Source: Batkoa obscura (lineage: Eukaryota > Entomophthoromycota > Entomophthoromycetes > Entomophthorales > Batkoaceae). Taken from it: DNA of 64,000 nt. The notes beneath the pieces were generated by a model. It saw nothing but the letters and a program-made list of their open reading frames with translations, ran no database searches and was not told the origin of the DNA. Location: positions 434,001 to 498,000 of the forward strand of contig JASVEC010000009.1 in NCBI GenBank assembly GCA_030770535.1, in the 5' to 3' direction. Position numbers and translations under genes: made by a program. Below are positions 21,880 to 33,900 of the stretch, piece after piece. How positions within the stretch are numbered: the stretch's first letter is position 1; each line of letters starts with the position of its first letter.

Positions 21880-23445
21880 AGGGGAGATTTGGCCTAGCGG
21901 ATTGTAAACTAACAATTATATAGTAAATAAAATTTTATTTAAATTTAGTTTATGTAGAGGATTGCTCCATTTTGTTTTTTAATAGTCGAACATTTTAGAT
22001 GTTTTTATAGTATCATATTTAACTGTATTGTTTTAGTAGTATATCTTATGGTAATTTGTTTAATAGCACTTTTATTCAGGTATTTTAACGTTATGGTGTT
22101 CTATTTAATAGTAAGCTAGTTTATCTTAAAACGAGTTATACTAAACTTCAAATCTCACTTAGCTTGAGCTTGATTCAGTTAAATTAAAATTGATAATTAA
22201 AATCTGGATTAAATGTTAAAAAGTTTAATACAATTAAAACGATTTGAAAATTGAGTGATAATAATACTTGGTTGTATAAGTAATAATAGTGTACTATAGT
22301 TAGTCTATAACTTAATTAGAAATTAATGTATATTGATAGAATATTCATAATGATGATTCAGTATTAAAATTAAAATTTAATAAATGAATATATTAAAAAT
22401 TAATAATAATAAAAAGGAATTAAACTAAAAAAATAAATACTACCTAAAAAAGTAAAAAATTATAACAATTTTATTATACTCCATCAGGCTATACAAAAAA
22501 CTCATTAATAAAATTCGTAAATAAACTTTATTTTAAGTTTTTATCAAGTATGCCATTTTTAAAAGATTAGCAGATAAACCTATAACTCAATTAGCTTATA
22601 ATATTCTGTACATTTAATTACTAATAGCAACAGACACAATTAGTAATTAACACTCTAAAATCTGATTAGCATAAACATTCACCATTTACCAGTATATCAA
22701 GTTTCTTTCACAATATAGAAGTCTCCTATAGTTGGAGAATTTCCATTCAACTATAGCAACTTTTCGAGGAATTAACAAAGGTGGCAAAAAAAATTTGAAG
22801 AATAAAATATGTCAAACTGCTAACCATCCTTGAAAATTAGCAAAAAATAAATCAAATGACAAAATAAAGGGAAAATAAAAGCCAATAGTTAATGAAAACA
22901 CATTATAGTATCTACCACTTAAATCAAGAGTTGGGGAAAGGTTGTACAGAGAGTAAATTTTATTGGCTATTATTTTCAACCAATTATTATTCTCAAAGTT
23001 TTGAAAAAGATTTTGGAAATTATTTTTTTAATTTGAATTATTCGTTATCTTCCATTCTACAATTCCCAATTTTAAATTAGACCAATCATATTCCGTAATT
23101 TTCTAAATTTCTAACTTTTTGTATGAATTGTACCTTTTAATTTATTTTAATTACTTATTTTTAACTCGATATTATAGGCTATTAACCATATTTGTAATCC
23201 GTTAATTCTCTAAACGATGGTGTGATTGACAATGAAAATGGTGTAATCTGAGTTAGCAATTAAACATTACGGGGACCAAAGGGATACAAAAAAATAGAAT
23301 GATGGAATGTGCAATTATATGAATCAAAGTAATATAAAAGGGTAGTAAAATAGCACGACAGTTTTTATTAATTCAGTTTATTTAAACTATTTATTATTTT
23401 TATTTGTTTCTTTTTTTTTAATTAAAAAAATTATATTTCTAAAAG
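21880..23445. other. intergenic region before SAM synthetase
   Basis: No gene supported in about 1.55 kb. Right after the previous stop, 21883-21902 (GGGGAGATTTGGCCTAGCGG) looks like the 5' end of a type II tRNA with a perfect A-box (TGGCCTAGCGG), but no B box follows within tRNA distance. The final 110 bp carry the SAM synthetase TATA box and a T-rich leader. Confidence 0.45.
23333..23340 (+). promoter_or_regulatory. TATA box of SAM synthetase
   Basis: TATAAAAG, 106 bp before the ATG, followed by a pyrimidine-rich leader (TTTGTTTCTTTTTTTTTAAT) typical of strongly expressed fungal genes. Confidence 0.55.
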
Positions 23446-24606
23446 ATGACTAACAACGCTGAACGCTTTTTATTTACTTCAGAATCCGTAGGTGAAGGTC
23501 ATCCAGATAAAATTTGTGATCAAGTCAGTGATGCTATCCTTGATGCTTGTTTAGCCCAAGATCCTTACAGTAAAGTAGCTTGTGAAACTGCTGCCAAAAC
23601 TGGTATGATTATGGTATTTGGTGAAATTACTACTCGTGCTCAAATTGATTACCAAAAAGTTATTCGTGAAGCTATTAAAGATATCGGTTATGACGATAGT
23701 GAAAAAGGTTTCGATTACAAAACTTGCAATGTATTAGTTGCTATTGAACAACAAAGTCCTGAAATTGCTGACGGTTTAGTTCAAATCTCAGAAAACATTG
23801 AAGATATTGGTGCTGGTGATCAAGGTATTATGTTTGGTTATGCTTCCGATGAAACCCCTGAACTTATGCCACTTACCATTATATTGGCTCACAAACTTAA
23901 CTCAAAGATGAGTGAACTTCGTCGTAATGGTACCTTATCTTGGTTACGTCCAGATTCTAAATCCCAAGTTACCGTTGAATACGAAAACCAAAATGGTCAC
24001 CTTAAAGCTCTCCGTGTTGATACCGTTGTCATATCTACTCAACACAGTGCTGACGTTGATAATGAAACCATTCGTAAAGAACTTAAAGAAAAGGTTATTG
24101 ATGCTGTTATCCCAGCTGAATATCTTGATGATAAGACTGTTTACCATCTTAATCCTTCTGGTCGTTTCGTCATTGGTGGACCACAAGGTGATGCTGGTGT
24201 TACTGGACGTAAGATTATTGTTGATACTTATGGTGGTTGGGGTGCCCATGGTGGAGGTGCTTTCAGTGGTAAAGATTGGTCTAAAGTCGATCGTTCAGCT
24301 GCTTACACTGGACGTTGGATCGCCAAATCTCTTGTGAATGCTAAACTTGCCAGACGTTGTTTAGTACAATTATCATATGCCATTGGTGTACCAGAACCTC
24401 TCTCCATTTTTGTAGATACTTATGGCACTGGTGTTAAATCAAACGAAGAGCTTTTGAAAATTGTTAAAGAAAATTTTGACCTCCGTCCAGGAAAGATTGT
24501 CCAAGATCTTAATTTATTTAAACCAATTTACCGTAAAACAGCATGCTATGGTCATTTCGGTCGTGAAGAATTTACTTGGGAACAACCAAAAGAATTAAAG
24601 TTCTAA
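23446..24606 (+). CDS. SAM2: S-adenosylmethionine synthetase
   Basis: Methionine adenosyltransferase: ATP + L-methionine + H2O gives S-adenosylmethionine + phosphate + diphosphate, in the cytosol; it supplies methyl groups to the cell. Single exon, 386 aa, the full family length. Motifs: [13 protein letters not shown] (ATP/Mg site) near residue 14, signature 1 [12 protein letters not shown] near 117, [25 protein letters not shown], and signature 2 GGGAFSGKD near 262, all intact. Strong C-ending codon bias, TATA box and pyrimidine leader all point to high expression. Intronless, unlike most neighbours. The symbol follows yeast usage; SAM1 versus SAM2 cannot be told apart. Confidence 0.98.
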   Translation: MTNNAERFLFTSESVGEGHPDKICDQVSDAILDACLAQDPYSKVACETAAKTGMIMVFGEITTRAQIDYQKVIREAIKDIGYDDSEKGFDYKTCNVLVAIEQQSPEIADGLVQISENIEDIGAGDQGIMFGYASDETPELMPLTIILAHKLNSKMSELRRNGTLSWLRPDSKSQVTVEYENQNGHLKALRVDTVVISTQHSADVDNETIRKELKEKVIDAVIPAEYLDDKTVYHLNPSGRFVIGGPQGDAGVTGRKIIVDTYGGWGAHGGGAFSGKDWSKVDRSAAYTGRWIAKSLVNAKLARRCLVQLSYAIGVPEPLSIFVDTYGTGVKSNEELLKIVKENFDLRPGKIVQDLNLFKPIYRKTACYGHFGREEFTWEQPKELKF

Positions 24607-26209
24607 ATTGGATTGGTAACTGTATACTAAAAATTAATAAATTCTAATACTTTTAAAGATAAGTGCACTTTCATTTTACTTTAAATTAAAGATTGTATCT
24701 ATATGTCCTTATATTCTACTAATGTTTCTTAGTTCTCTCCCGAAAGTAAGTGTTTTATTTATATTTATATTCATATTATGATTGCTCCATATATTTGACA
24801 TTAGTATTTAATTATAAGCTATTACTATTCATTCACAAGTCATTTTTGCATTAAAGTTATAAACAAAATATTACATTTTATTTAGAATGTGATAAACTTA
24901 GGTTACATAGAGCAAGAATATTCAATTATTTATAGGTAAATAGACGGCTTAGATAATTGTTTGTATAACAGATTAGAGGTAAAAATTGTGTATTTTTTAT
25001 CATATTTTATTTTAGTTGAGTACAATATTAAATAAAGTTAGCGATTATAACTAAATAAACAGAGATGATTTATTATAATATATAGCTGTAGATTAAATAG
25101 TTAGCATTATTAAATTCATATAGTATAACATCAATAAAATTTACTTGAACCAAATTTTCCTTTTTTATTTAAATACAAATGATTTTTATTTCTTAAATAC
25201 ATTAAACCATAGAAGAAGATTATTCAATATAAAAAGTAATAATCTATAAAACGAAGCAAGATTAGATGGTTCAAGAGAAGTTTTGATATTATAAGTTTAG
25301 TTTGCATTTTATTTAATAAATAAAAAAAGGAAACTTTAAGTTGGATCAATTCGTCATGGGTTGTTTTTATAACCAAGGGATAAGAAGATAAAGGGAGACA
25401 ATGATTGTTAGGTTAAAGAATATCTTAGCATGGGGAAGAAGAATAAAAAAGGTAGAGTTTTATGATAGCATGGTATGTGGTAAGGGTTAGGTATATCCGA
25501 GTTTGTTAAAGGGAGAGGGAGAGATGGGTAAATATAGTGTTTTTGGTTAATAAATTTAAGATAAAGCTAAGTTTAGACTGTTATTTATTATATGTTTAAT
25601 TTCTGTCATTTTTTGATGTTTTCTATATTCTTTGTTTTTATTATTGTATGAAAATTTAAATTAACATAAAAATAATGATTCTTACTATAAACAATAACTT
25701 CCTTACTCATTGTTTATAACTCTACTGTCAATAAATGAGTTTATAAATAACTTGATATTTTTGAAGAAAGATTGGCTTTGCAGGCTCAGTTTAAATAAAA
25801 AAAGCGACAAATTAAAAAGTCTTGGTCACTTTGAATTAGATCTGTAATACATTTCGTTTCAATTTCTGTAATACTCAATTAAAAAAAATACACATTAACA
25901 AGTATTTTAAATATGAGCTAATATTCAACTTTATATTCTGAACTTTTCATAGTACAACAAAGCAATGGTAGTACAGTTGTTAAATCGCTGGATCTCAAGA
26001 AGCTTGGTTTGAGTTTGATTCCTGGATGTTGTACCAAAAATCGTAATGACCATTTAATAAGTTCATTATGTCAAATTAATTTATTAGTTGTAGATTATGG
26101 GGGATGAGTTGCCTTGTGAGCAGGTTGGGTGGTTCATGCATTACTTGAACAGGATTCAAGTGGTGTATAGATGCATCATAACATCTTCTCATCTCTCATA
26201 CCTTGGGTA
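24607..26209. other. intergenic region with purine-rich patch
   Basis: About 1.6 kb without a supported gene. 25325-25560 is strikingly A/G-rich on the plus strand with runs such as AAGGGAGAGGGAGAGATGGG; no frame through it looks like protein. A tRNA-like sequence lies at 25952-26035. Confidence 0.45.
25952..26035 (+). pseudogene. tRNA-like sequence (probable tRNA pseudogene)
   Basis: GTACAAC at 25952-25958 pairs perfectly with GTTGTAC at 26028-26034, an acceptor-stem length and spacing right for a tRNA. Within it, AATGGTAGTACAG resembles a D arm and GAGTTTGATTCCTG a T arm with B-box-like sequence. However, the T stem pairs poorly and no convincing 5-bp anticodon stem can be drawn around CTCAAGA. 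A decayed nuclear tRNA, a tRNA-derived SINE head or a transferred mitochondrial tRNA are all possible. Confidence 0.4.
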
Positions 26210-27551
26210 TTAAGCTAATTTAGTACTGTACAAGAACGTAGTTAAATTTAGTTTTTTATATGGGGATATATTTTTTTGTTTAAGAATTTTATTAACAATC
26301 TTTCCACTCAAACAGTACTTAAAAAATGGAAAAAATGATAAAACCAAAAAAAACATCCCCGTATGTTGTTTTTTTAACGTGAGATCTATAGCTTTAATTA
26401 TTTCAAGGTTTGGGAAAAGAGATAGAAGGTAAAGAAATTCTTGAATTATAATATATGAGTTATGAATTTGAACTTGTTTAATAAATTGACATTTAGTTGA
26501 ATTGTATTCATTATAAAAATCCATTTTATTAAACTCAGAATTATTAATAGTCTAGTATACTGATTTAAATTAGAAAAGTGAATGGTTTGAATATTTGATA
26601 ATTGTGAAATTTTAGCTAGCAATTTTTTTGATAAATATTTAATATATACTTCTTTTAAATTTGATAGTTTTAAAAAAGCATAGTACATTGTACCCTTTGA
26701 ACCAAATTAACCTAAAGCTATAATATTGCTATTTTTAGTTGATTCTATATTATTAAAATTACTGGTATTGATTTCAAAACCAGTACCATTTATTAATTTA
26801 ATACTCTTTAATTTCTTTGAGTTTCTGAAATATTTTATATCAAAATCAAACATAGCATTAGTAATTTCTAATTCTAAATTGGAATTAAAATTTGTATTCA
26901 AATTGATTTCATTAGAAGCTTTAATAAGTCCATAACGGTCAACTTTAATCTCTTTAACTTATTAAGCACTATTTTAATCATATCTATTACATTAAGGTTT
27001 AAAACACTACATGTGTCTATTCTAAGTGGTTTTAATTTTTTTGGGTTTAAATACTTAATTAAATCTTTAACTGATATATCATATACATAATATCCAGATA
27101 TTTCGAGTTGACTCAAATACTTGTTGAACAAGTCTAATGGTTATGCATCACTAAGAATATTCATACATATTTTTTTAATTTTGGCATTTTAACTTGTGAT
27201 TTGATATTATCTTTATTTTATCTCTATTTTCATAGCTATCATTAGTTATATATAAATAAAATATTGATTTTGAATTTAGACAATTGCTTAAATATCCAAA
27301 ACTTTTAGTTTCTATATTATATGCTTCATCAATTCTCCATTTTACATAATAAGCTTCTCTTGATAATATTGTCATTTATTAATTTTATCTTGATTATATA
27401 GCAAATAAGTAGAGTTGTACATAACTACTTTGCTTGCAATATTAAATAACTTTGTATTTAAAAAACATAAATTAATTAATTTTTCTGGATGTAATAGCTT
27501 GAATATATCTTCTAATAATACATTAGACAAAGGCTCTAAGACTAATGGCAT
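26210..27551 (-). pseudogene. F-box/LRR pseudogene A, with MITE insertion
   Basis: Starts at ATG 27549-27551 with an F-box (LSNVLLEDIFKLLHPEKLIN, then LCFLNTKLFNIASKVV), then the family's YQEK...NGELMKHI linker and LRR-like segments (YLSQLEISGYYV, NSNLELEITNAMFDF, LSNLKEVYIKYLSKK, LSNIQTIHFSNL, LFPNLEIIKAIDL). Intact relatives bind Skp1 through the F-box and substrates through the repeats. Here several stops and frame changes break the gene; one stop is TGA at 27372-27374, where the intact paralogue has Trp. A MITE (26259-26364) sits in the codons for the last repeat, and reading continues through it to 26210. Confidence 0.8.
26259..26364 (+). mobile_element. MITE copy (family M105) inside F-box pseudogene
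   Basis: Near-complete copy, ends TATGGGGATATATTTTTTTG and AAAAAAAACATCCCCGTA. It interrupts the coding part of F-box pseudogene A just after LFPNLEIIKAIDLTL, so the insertion postdates the gene copy. Confidence 0.9.
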
Positions 27552-27895
27552 TTTAAAATTAAATAAAAAATGAAGAAAGAGCTAAAGTCTAATTTACTTT
27601 TTTTAATCCTTAGTTAATCTTGATAGTACTACGTAGTTTGAATACTATTAGTTAAATCAACACAAGTTTTATAATTAAAATTGTTGCAATTATAAAAAAT
27701 ATACAAATAAAATGTTAAAAATAAGTTAATTTATAAACTTAATACCCTAATGGTATAACGGTAATAAAGTTTAAAATATAAAATTATTATATTATTGGAA
27801 TTTAAATATTTAAAAGAATTTATTACTTAATTCTTAAATAATATATTTCATTGATAAAACGATTATATTTGAATGTACTTTATTGACATTAACTA
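27552..27895. other. spacer between F-box copies A and B
   Basis: AT-rich. CTAATGGTATAACGGTAATA at about 27748-27767 looks like a tRNA D-arm/A-box, but no partner T arm or acceptor was found. Confidence 0.4.
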
Positions 27896-29227
27896 TTATA
27901 ATTTCACCCAATATAATGATGTAATGTATCTTAATAAGTGATTGAAAATATCTTTGTGATTATTTGTATAAGGCGCAATAAGTAATAAAGGAGTAGTACG
28001 GGTATGTTTATAATTTAATGGTTCAATTTGATCTAACGAAAAATTTGTGCTTTTAACTACTTCAAGGTTTGGGAATAAAGATATAAGGTGAAGAAACTGT
28101 TTAGTTATGATAAAATAATCATAGAAATGAATTTGCTTAATAAATTTACATTTACTTAAATTATACTTTTTTTTATAAGTATTTTTATTAAACTCGACAT
28201 TATCAAATAGTTTATAATATTGATTTATTTTCATAAAATGAATAGTTTGAATATTTGATATTGAAGAAATTGAATTCAATAGCTCTATTGTTAAATATTC
28301 AACATAAACTTATTTTAACGTTGATAATTTGAAAAAATCATAATTGATATTATCTTCTGGATCGAAATTGCCTAAAGTAACAACGTTGCTATTTTCAATT
28401 AATTTTATATTGTTACAATTTTCAATATCTGAATTTAAGTTAATGTAACCTATTAATTTTAAACACTCGAATTGTTTTGGATCTCCAAAATAATTAAAAT
28501 AATTAGTTAAAGTATTCATAATTTGTAATTCTAAATTGGAATTGAAGTTTATACTAGAATCAACTTCATTAGATATATCTATTGATCCGTTAGTAATCAA
28601 CGTTAATTTCTTTAATTTTAAAAAAGCCATCTTAAGCATATTAAATCCAGTAAGGTCCAAACAGCCAGTGATATTTAATACAAGTCATTTCAGTTTATTT
28701 GGATTCAAATATTTGGTGATTTTTTTAATTGATATTGTATCCCCATAATATTCAAATATTTCGAGTTGACTTAAATATTTATTGAGTAAGTTTAAAGGTC
28801 GTTTATTGTCTCCAGTAAATATACTTAATTTTTTTAATTTCGGCATTTTTAACTTTGTTTTGTTACTATCATCAATGTTATCATTATCATCGTCATATTC
28901 CGAGCTATCACTATTGTTATGTGTATTTAAATAAGATATAGATCTTAAGTTTGGACAATAATTTAAATATTCTATAACCTCGCTTTCGATATTTATATGT
29001 TTCATTAATTCTCCATTATCTTTGATAAATTTCTCTTGATAGTTCCAATATCTAGCAATCTTATATCGATTATATAACGAATAGGTTGAATTATATTTTA
29101 CTACTTCACTAACGATGTTAAATAACTCTTTACTTAAGAAACACAAATCTATCACTTCTTCTGGATCTAAAAATTTGAATATATCTTCTAGTAATACATT
29201 GGTTAATTGATCAAACTTCAATTCCAT
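27896..29227 (-). pseudogene. F-box/LRR gene copy B, two in-frame stops
   Basis: Full-length copy from ATG 29225-29227 (MELKFDQLTNVLLEDIFKFL) to the normal family end (LLRYITSLYWVKL, stop at 27896). The F-box is at about residues 3-45, followed by ARYWNYQEKFIKDNGELMKH with its Trp kept, an Asp/Asn-rich loop, and LRR-like segments to the end. Only two codons block it, both in one frame: a TGA near 28673 after NPNKLK and a TAA near 28314 after STLK (where paralogues have Glu). It is thus a young pseudogene, or conceivably a gene with read-through. It is adjacent to copies A and C on the same strand, suggesting a tandem array. Confidence 0.8.
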
Positions 29228-30129
29228 TTTATTTTAAAATGAAAATAAAGGAAGAAGTAAAAGTTATTTATATTTTAATTTATAATCATAACTAAACAAA
29301 ACATTTACTAGAACGTTGCTGCGCTACTAAAATATTATTGATTAAGTAAATTGAATTTGCTTTCAAAACTGTAGTATTTCTTATTAATAAAAAGTCCATA
29401 TTATTTACAAAATTTCCTTGATCTTATAATGCTATTATAAATTATTTTTCTTATAACTAATATTTCATTTTTCTAAATCAACCACAAAGTTTAAAATCAT
29501 GTATATGAATTATTTCAAAATGTGGCTTTTTTATGAATAGGATTATAACCAGAGTGTAATATTGTAAAAAATAGTTAAATTAATAAAGAGACAACTTTAA
29601 TTGAAAGTCTTTTATTTTCATGCCTTTAAGATTATAGCTATTATATGTTTGGTATGTGTTTGATTTAAAAAATTAAAAAATTTAGTTGCTTTATTATGAT
29701 GTTAAATATACACTAGCTAGAAAGCATATGAGTGGTGATCAAAAAATCGCAAAACAAAGGGATTAGAAGATAGCCAAGTTATAATCTTTCGCATAAATCT
29801 ATTTTATGTGTTATAGATAGACCACATACAAAATTCTATATTATTTGAATAGCCTATTCCCAAGATATAGTCAAGAGAAATAGTTAATACTAACAAGTTT
29901 TTGTTAGTAAACTTTTAATTCCTAATAAAAAACAATGCCTTGCTAAAATAGGTTTTTGAAATTTTAACATATGGGGATGTATTTTTTTTGTTTAAGAATT
30001 TTACTAATAGCTTTTCCACTTAAATAGCGCTTAAAAAAATGGAAAAAGTGATGAAATCAAAAAAAAACACCCACATATATTTAATAAATTTAATTTTTGT
30101 CCATAACAAGCAGTACTAATTGTTAATTT
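29228..30129. other. spacer with MITE between F-box copies B and C
   Basis: AT-rich DNA without a supported gene; the MITE at 29970-30077 lies about 50 bp beyond the truncated end of F-box fragment C. Confidence 0.45.
29970..30077 (+). mobile_element. MITE copy (family M105)
   Basis: Complete copy; ends TATGGGGATGTATTTTTTTT and AAAAAACACCCACATAT, with the inner arms CTTTTCCACT and ATGGAAAAAGTGATGAA. Confidence 0.9.
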
Positions 30130-30494
30130 TGTTAATTTATTTGTTAATTTATACTATTATTACTGTTGTTACTACCGTTACCATAAGTACCATATGTATT
30201 TATATAATAGATGGATCTTGTGTTTGTATAATAATTCAAATATTCAAAATTCTTACTTTCTATACTGATGTTTCATTAATATTGCATTTTCTTTAATAAA
30301 TTTCTCTTTATAATTTTAATATTTATTATTTCCATACTGATTATATAATAAATAGATTGAATTACATTTAATTACTTTCCCTCTAATATTAAACAAATAC
30401 TTGCTCAAAAAACATTAATTAATTCATTTGGATCTAATAGCTTGACTATATCTTCTAGCAAAATATTGGACAAAGACTCCAGGGTTAATGACAT
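30130..30494 (-). pseudogene. F-box/LRR fragment C (5' part only)
   Basis: ATG 30492-30494 begins MSLTLESLSNILLEDIVKLL, an F-box start like copy A. The family linker (NKY-NYKEKFIKENAILMKH) follows after a frame change, then homology ends at about 30130. The Trp codon of the linker is TAA here (30316-30318). The LRR part is absent; a MITE lies just beyond the break. Confidence 0.75.
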
Positions 30495-30902
30495 TTTAAA
30501 ATCAAATCAAATCAAACTAAATAAAAAGGTAAACTATTATTTTATTTATTACTGTTTACAATCATAATCTCATAAATAAAAGCTTTAATAGAGCAATGCT
30601 GTGTAACTAAATTATTAGTGATTAAATCAATCCAAAATTCACTTTTATAATAATAATATTAGTAACAAAAATTCACTATTGTTTATAATATCAGCTTATC
30701 GTTACAATAATATTAAAATTAGTTTTTTAAGTTTTAAATTCATTGTTTTGTTTTTCAATTAAGTTATAAATTTTAAAAAATATCACATATTAATCATTCA
30801 TCAACATTCCAATAAAAACCCCACATATTCCAAATAAACAAAACAATGATAATTAAATGTTTTAAAATTTTTATTAATTTTCAAATTCCAATCCACTCAT
30901 TC
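30495..30902. other. AT-rich spacer
   Basis: About 400 bp between F-box fragment C and the 3' end of the ASPM homologue; nothing recognised. Confidence 0.4.
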
Positions 30903-33900
30903 TTAAATAAGTTCAATTAATTGTTCAATTAACTGCTGTTGATCAATATCTTCTAATGAGCTTAATCCCATTAATCCCACCGAATATATTGATCTTGAGT
31001 CTTTCTTCACTTTATTGTTCATCATCGGAAACCGATTTTTCCTTTTAATACCCATTTGAACCATTTTAAGTCTTAATTTGATCTGATTTGTCTTCTTGAT
31101 AATTTCCAACACTTTAGGATATGTCATTAAATTAGCTAAAGTCACCATCAGTGGATTTAATACATGTGATAGTTCTTTATGGGCCACCATAGTAATTAAC
31201 ATATCTTCTACATCTTTACATTGTGTAATTAAATGTTTAGCACATGCTTCATCACGAGATAAATTTTCCAATATTAAAACAGAATGCCTTAAAATTTCTT
31301 GATGAGGTTGACTACGATTACATTGTCCCATTAAAGTCAATATGACTCTAATAACATGATATTGTTCCATTAACCTTTGTCGGCAAGTATGTGATAATTG
31401 GGTTACTACAACTAAATGATCACATGCTTTAATGATATGGGTTAAATTTTTACTAGCACTTAATATATCTAAAGCAATAGTAGTACGATTCGAAAGTATC
31501 ATATGCGGTTGAGCTTCACGATTAGCTTTTTGAACTCTTTGACAAGCTAATTTTACCTTTGGTGAACTGTTTATACGTACTTTATAACCCCTCCATAATG
31601 GTTGTAAACTCTTTGCAATTTTTTGACTAGCTTTAAATTTACGTTGACTTAAATAGGATAAACTTAATGTTTGTAGTTTTATGGCGGCTAATTGTCTTTC
31701 TCTTTCTAATCGTTTAGCTCTCAGTTCTTCTAATTTTTCATTACATTCATTTCGCCATAGAGTTAAATATTTATATCTTAATCGAAATTGAGCATGTAAT
31801 TTAGCTTCAAAAATTTCATTAAATCTTAAAAATAATTGATCTGCGGCTATTAATTTTATATATACTTTTTGAAATCTTTTCCTTATCTCTTTCTTTTTGT
31901 TAAATAATTCAATAGCTTCTTTCTTTAATACATATCCTCTCCATATCTGTTGAATTTTAATGGCTGCTTGATTTTTCTTTTCAAGGTGATTACGATAAGC
32001 TTGCTGTAAAATAATTGCTGCTTGTTTAACCTTTTGATAATGATTAAATCCTAATTTACCATCTGTCATGGCTCTAAGTCTATCTTGAATAATAAAAGCT
32101 GCGATTCTAATATTATCATAACTATCTACGATTTCATTAGAAATTAATAATGCCTCTCTACGTTCACAAATCCATTGGTTTAATTGCTTAATCTTATTAA
32201 ATTTAATTTGACTTCTCACCATTTTTAATAAAGATTGAATTTTAATCGAATTGTTATGTAATTGTATATTTTTACTATATTCCTTCTTAACTAAATAGCC
32301 CCTTAATCGAGCTTGAAGTAAAACTGCAGACCTGTATTGGGTGTCTTTTTGAATCCAATAATTTCTTAGACACTTTTGCAAAGCGATAGCTGCTTCCTTT
32401 TTCTCATTAAATGACTTCTTAATCCTATTGCATTGAATCTGATGTTGATAAATGCCCTGGATAACAACAACTTTGAGTTTTAATTCTAAGTAATTCTTAT
32501 TCTCTTCTCTTGCTAAAACCACTTCTTTTCTTCTATGAGCCACATAATCCGCTATCAATTTAAGCTCTGAATAAGGTAATTTGCTCATTGCCATTTTAAT
32601 ATTAGATTGAATTGTCAACATGGCTAATTTTTGAACTTGATAATCCTCCTTAATACCTTTACAAATTTTTGAATTTTGATAAGTATCCTTAATAAATCCG
32701 GTGACTTCTTTAATTAATTTAAAATTGAAACATTGATCTAAAGTATTAATATAACAATCCCATCTTTCTTGAATAATTTTTGCTAGCTTTAATTTATTAT
32801 TAAATTCCTCTTTAGCTACTTTCATCCTTATACAATTTTGGATTTTAAGAGCCATTTTATTTCTCATTTGATCACATATATATCTCTTCTTAGTAATAGC
32901 CATCTTCCAAACCGATTGGATTTTTAAAGCAGAATAATTAATTAATCTCACATGTTTTTGGTAAGCTCTGAATTTTCTTTGAATAAGTAAAGTCGCTCTT
33001 TTTTCTTTTAAATATTGCTTATTCACACTCTCAGTTTCCCATTTTTGTTTTAATTGAGATTGAGTTGTTTTAGCTGCTTCTTTTAATAAGGAGTAATTCT
33101 CTAACGTCACTTTAGAATGTTGAGTATTACGATAGATTTCCATAATAGCTTTTGTATGATCTTTAAGTTCATTGAGATTGGTAGTTCCTTTAACCATCTT
33201 CAAGAATGAAGAAATAGTTGCTGATGCCTTATTAATTCTCTTATTACTTAACTCTCTTTTAGCTATCAGTCTCTTCCAAGCCGATTGTAAAGTAATAGCG
33301 GCTAAATTTCTTTGCTCTTTCCAGTTTTTTAAATATTTAATAAATCTAATACGCTGTTGAAGGAATAGCGTGGTTTCTCTTAACTTATAATAGTTTTGCT
33401 TGGTTTCCCTGGTTAACACTTTTTCTCTCCATGCGTTTTGTAAACCTATTGCTAAATAAGAAGTAATAAAATAAACTTCCTTAGTTACAAAACCTTTTAT
33501 TTTTGATTGAATTAAAACTGCTGCCTTATATTGAAGTTGAAGTTTAGAAAGTAACCTTTTGGCACAAAATTTCCTCCAAATACATTGTATCTTAACGCAT
33601 GCTTGTTCTTTTTTCTCTGCTTCTGCCATAAGATACCAATGCTTTCTTAATTGTTTTTGTATTACTTTAATTGCATTGATTTTGTTTTTGTACCCTTCAC
33701 ATACCTTATCCCCTAAAACTCTGGCCCTTCTTCTTAACTGAATGAAATTGGATGTCTCTTTTAAAATGGAATAACTCATATTGAAATAACCCATTTTCAT
33801 AAATGCTTGTAATTTTATAGCTGAATTCTTTTGATGAATTAAATACTTCAATGAATTTCTAGCTTTAAAGCATTTCCATAAACATTGAATTTGAGTCGCT

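Noticed and set aside
22892-23080. 62-aa open frame upstream of SAM synthetase
   Set aside because: Tyr/Phe/Asn-rich with no domain or family likeness, in AT-rich DNA where frames of this length occur by chance.
23912-24337. open frames inside SAM synthetase in other frames
   Set aside because: Shadows of the highly conserved SAM synthetase frame.
27748-27767. tRNA start (CTAATGGTATAACGGTAATA)
   Set aside because: D-arm-like only; no matching acceptor, anticodon or T arm in the following 100 nt.
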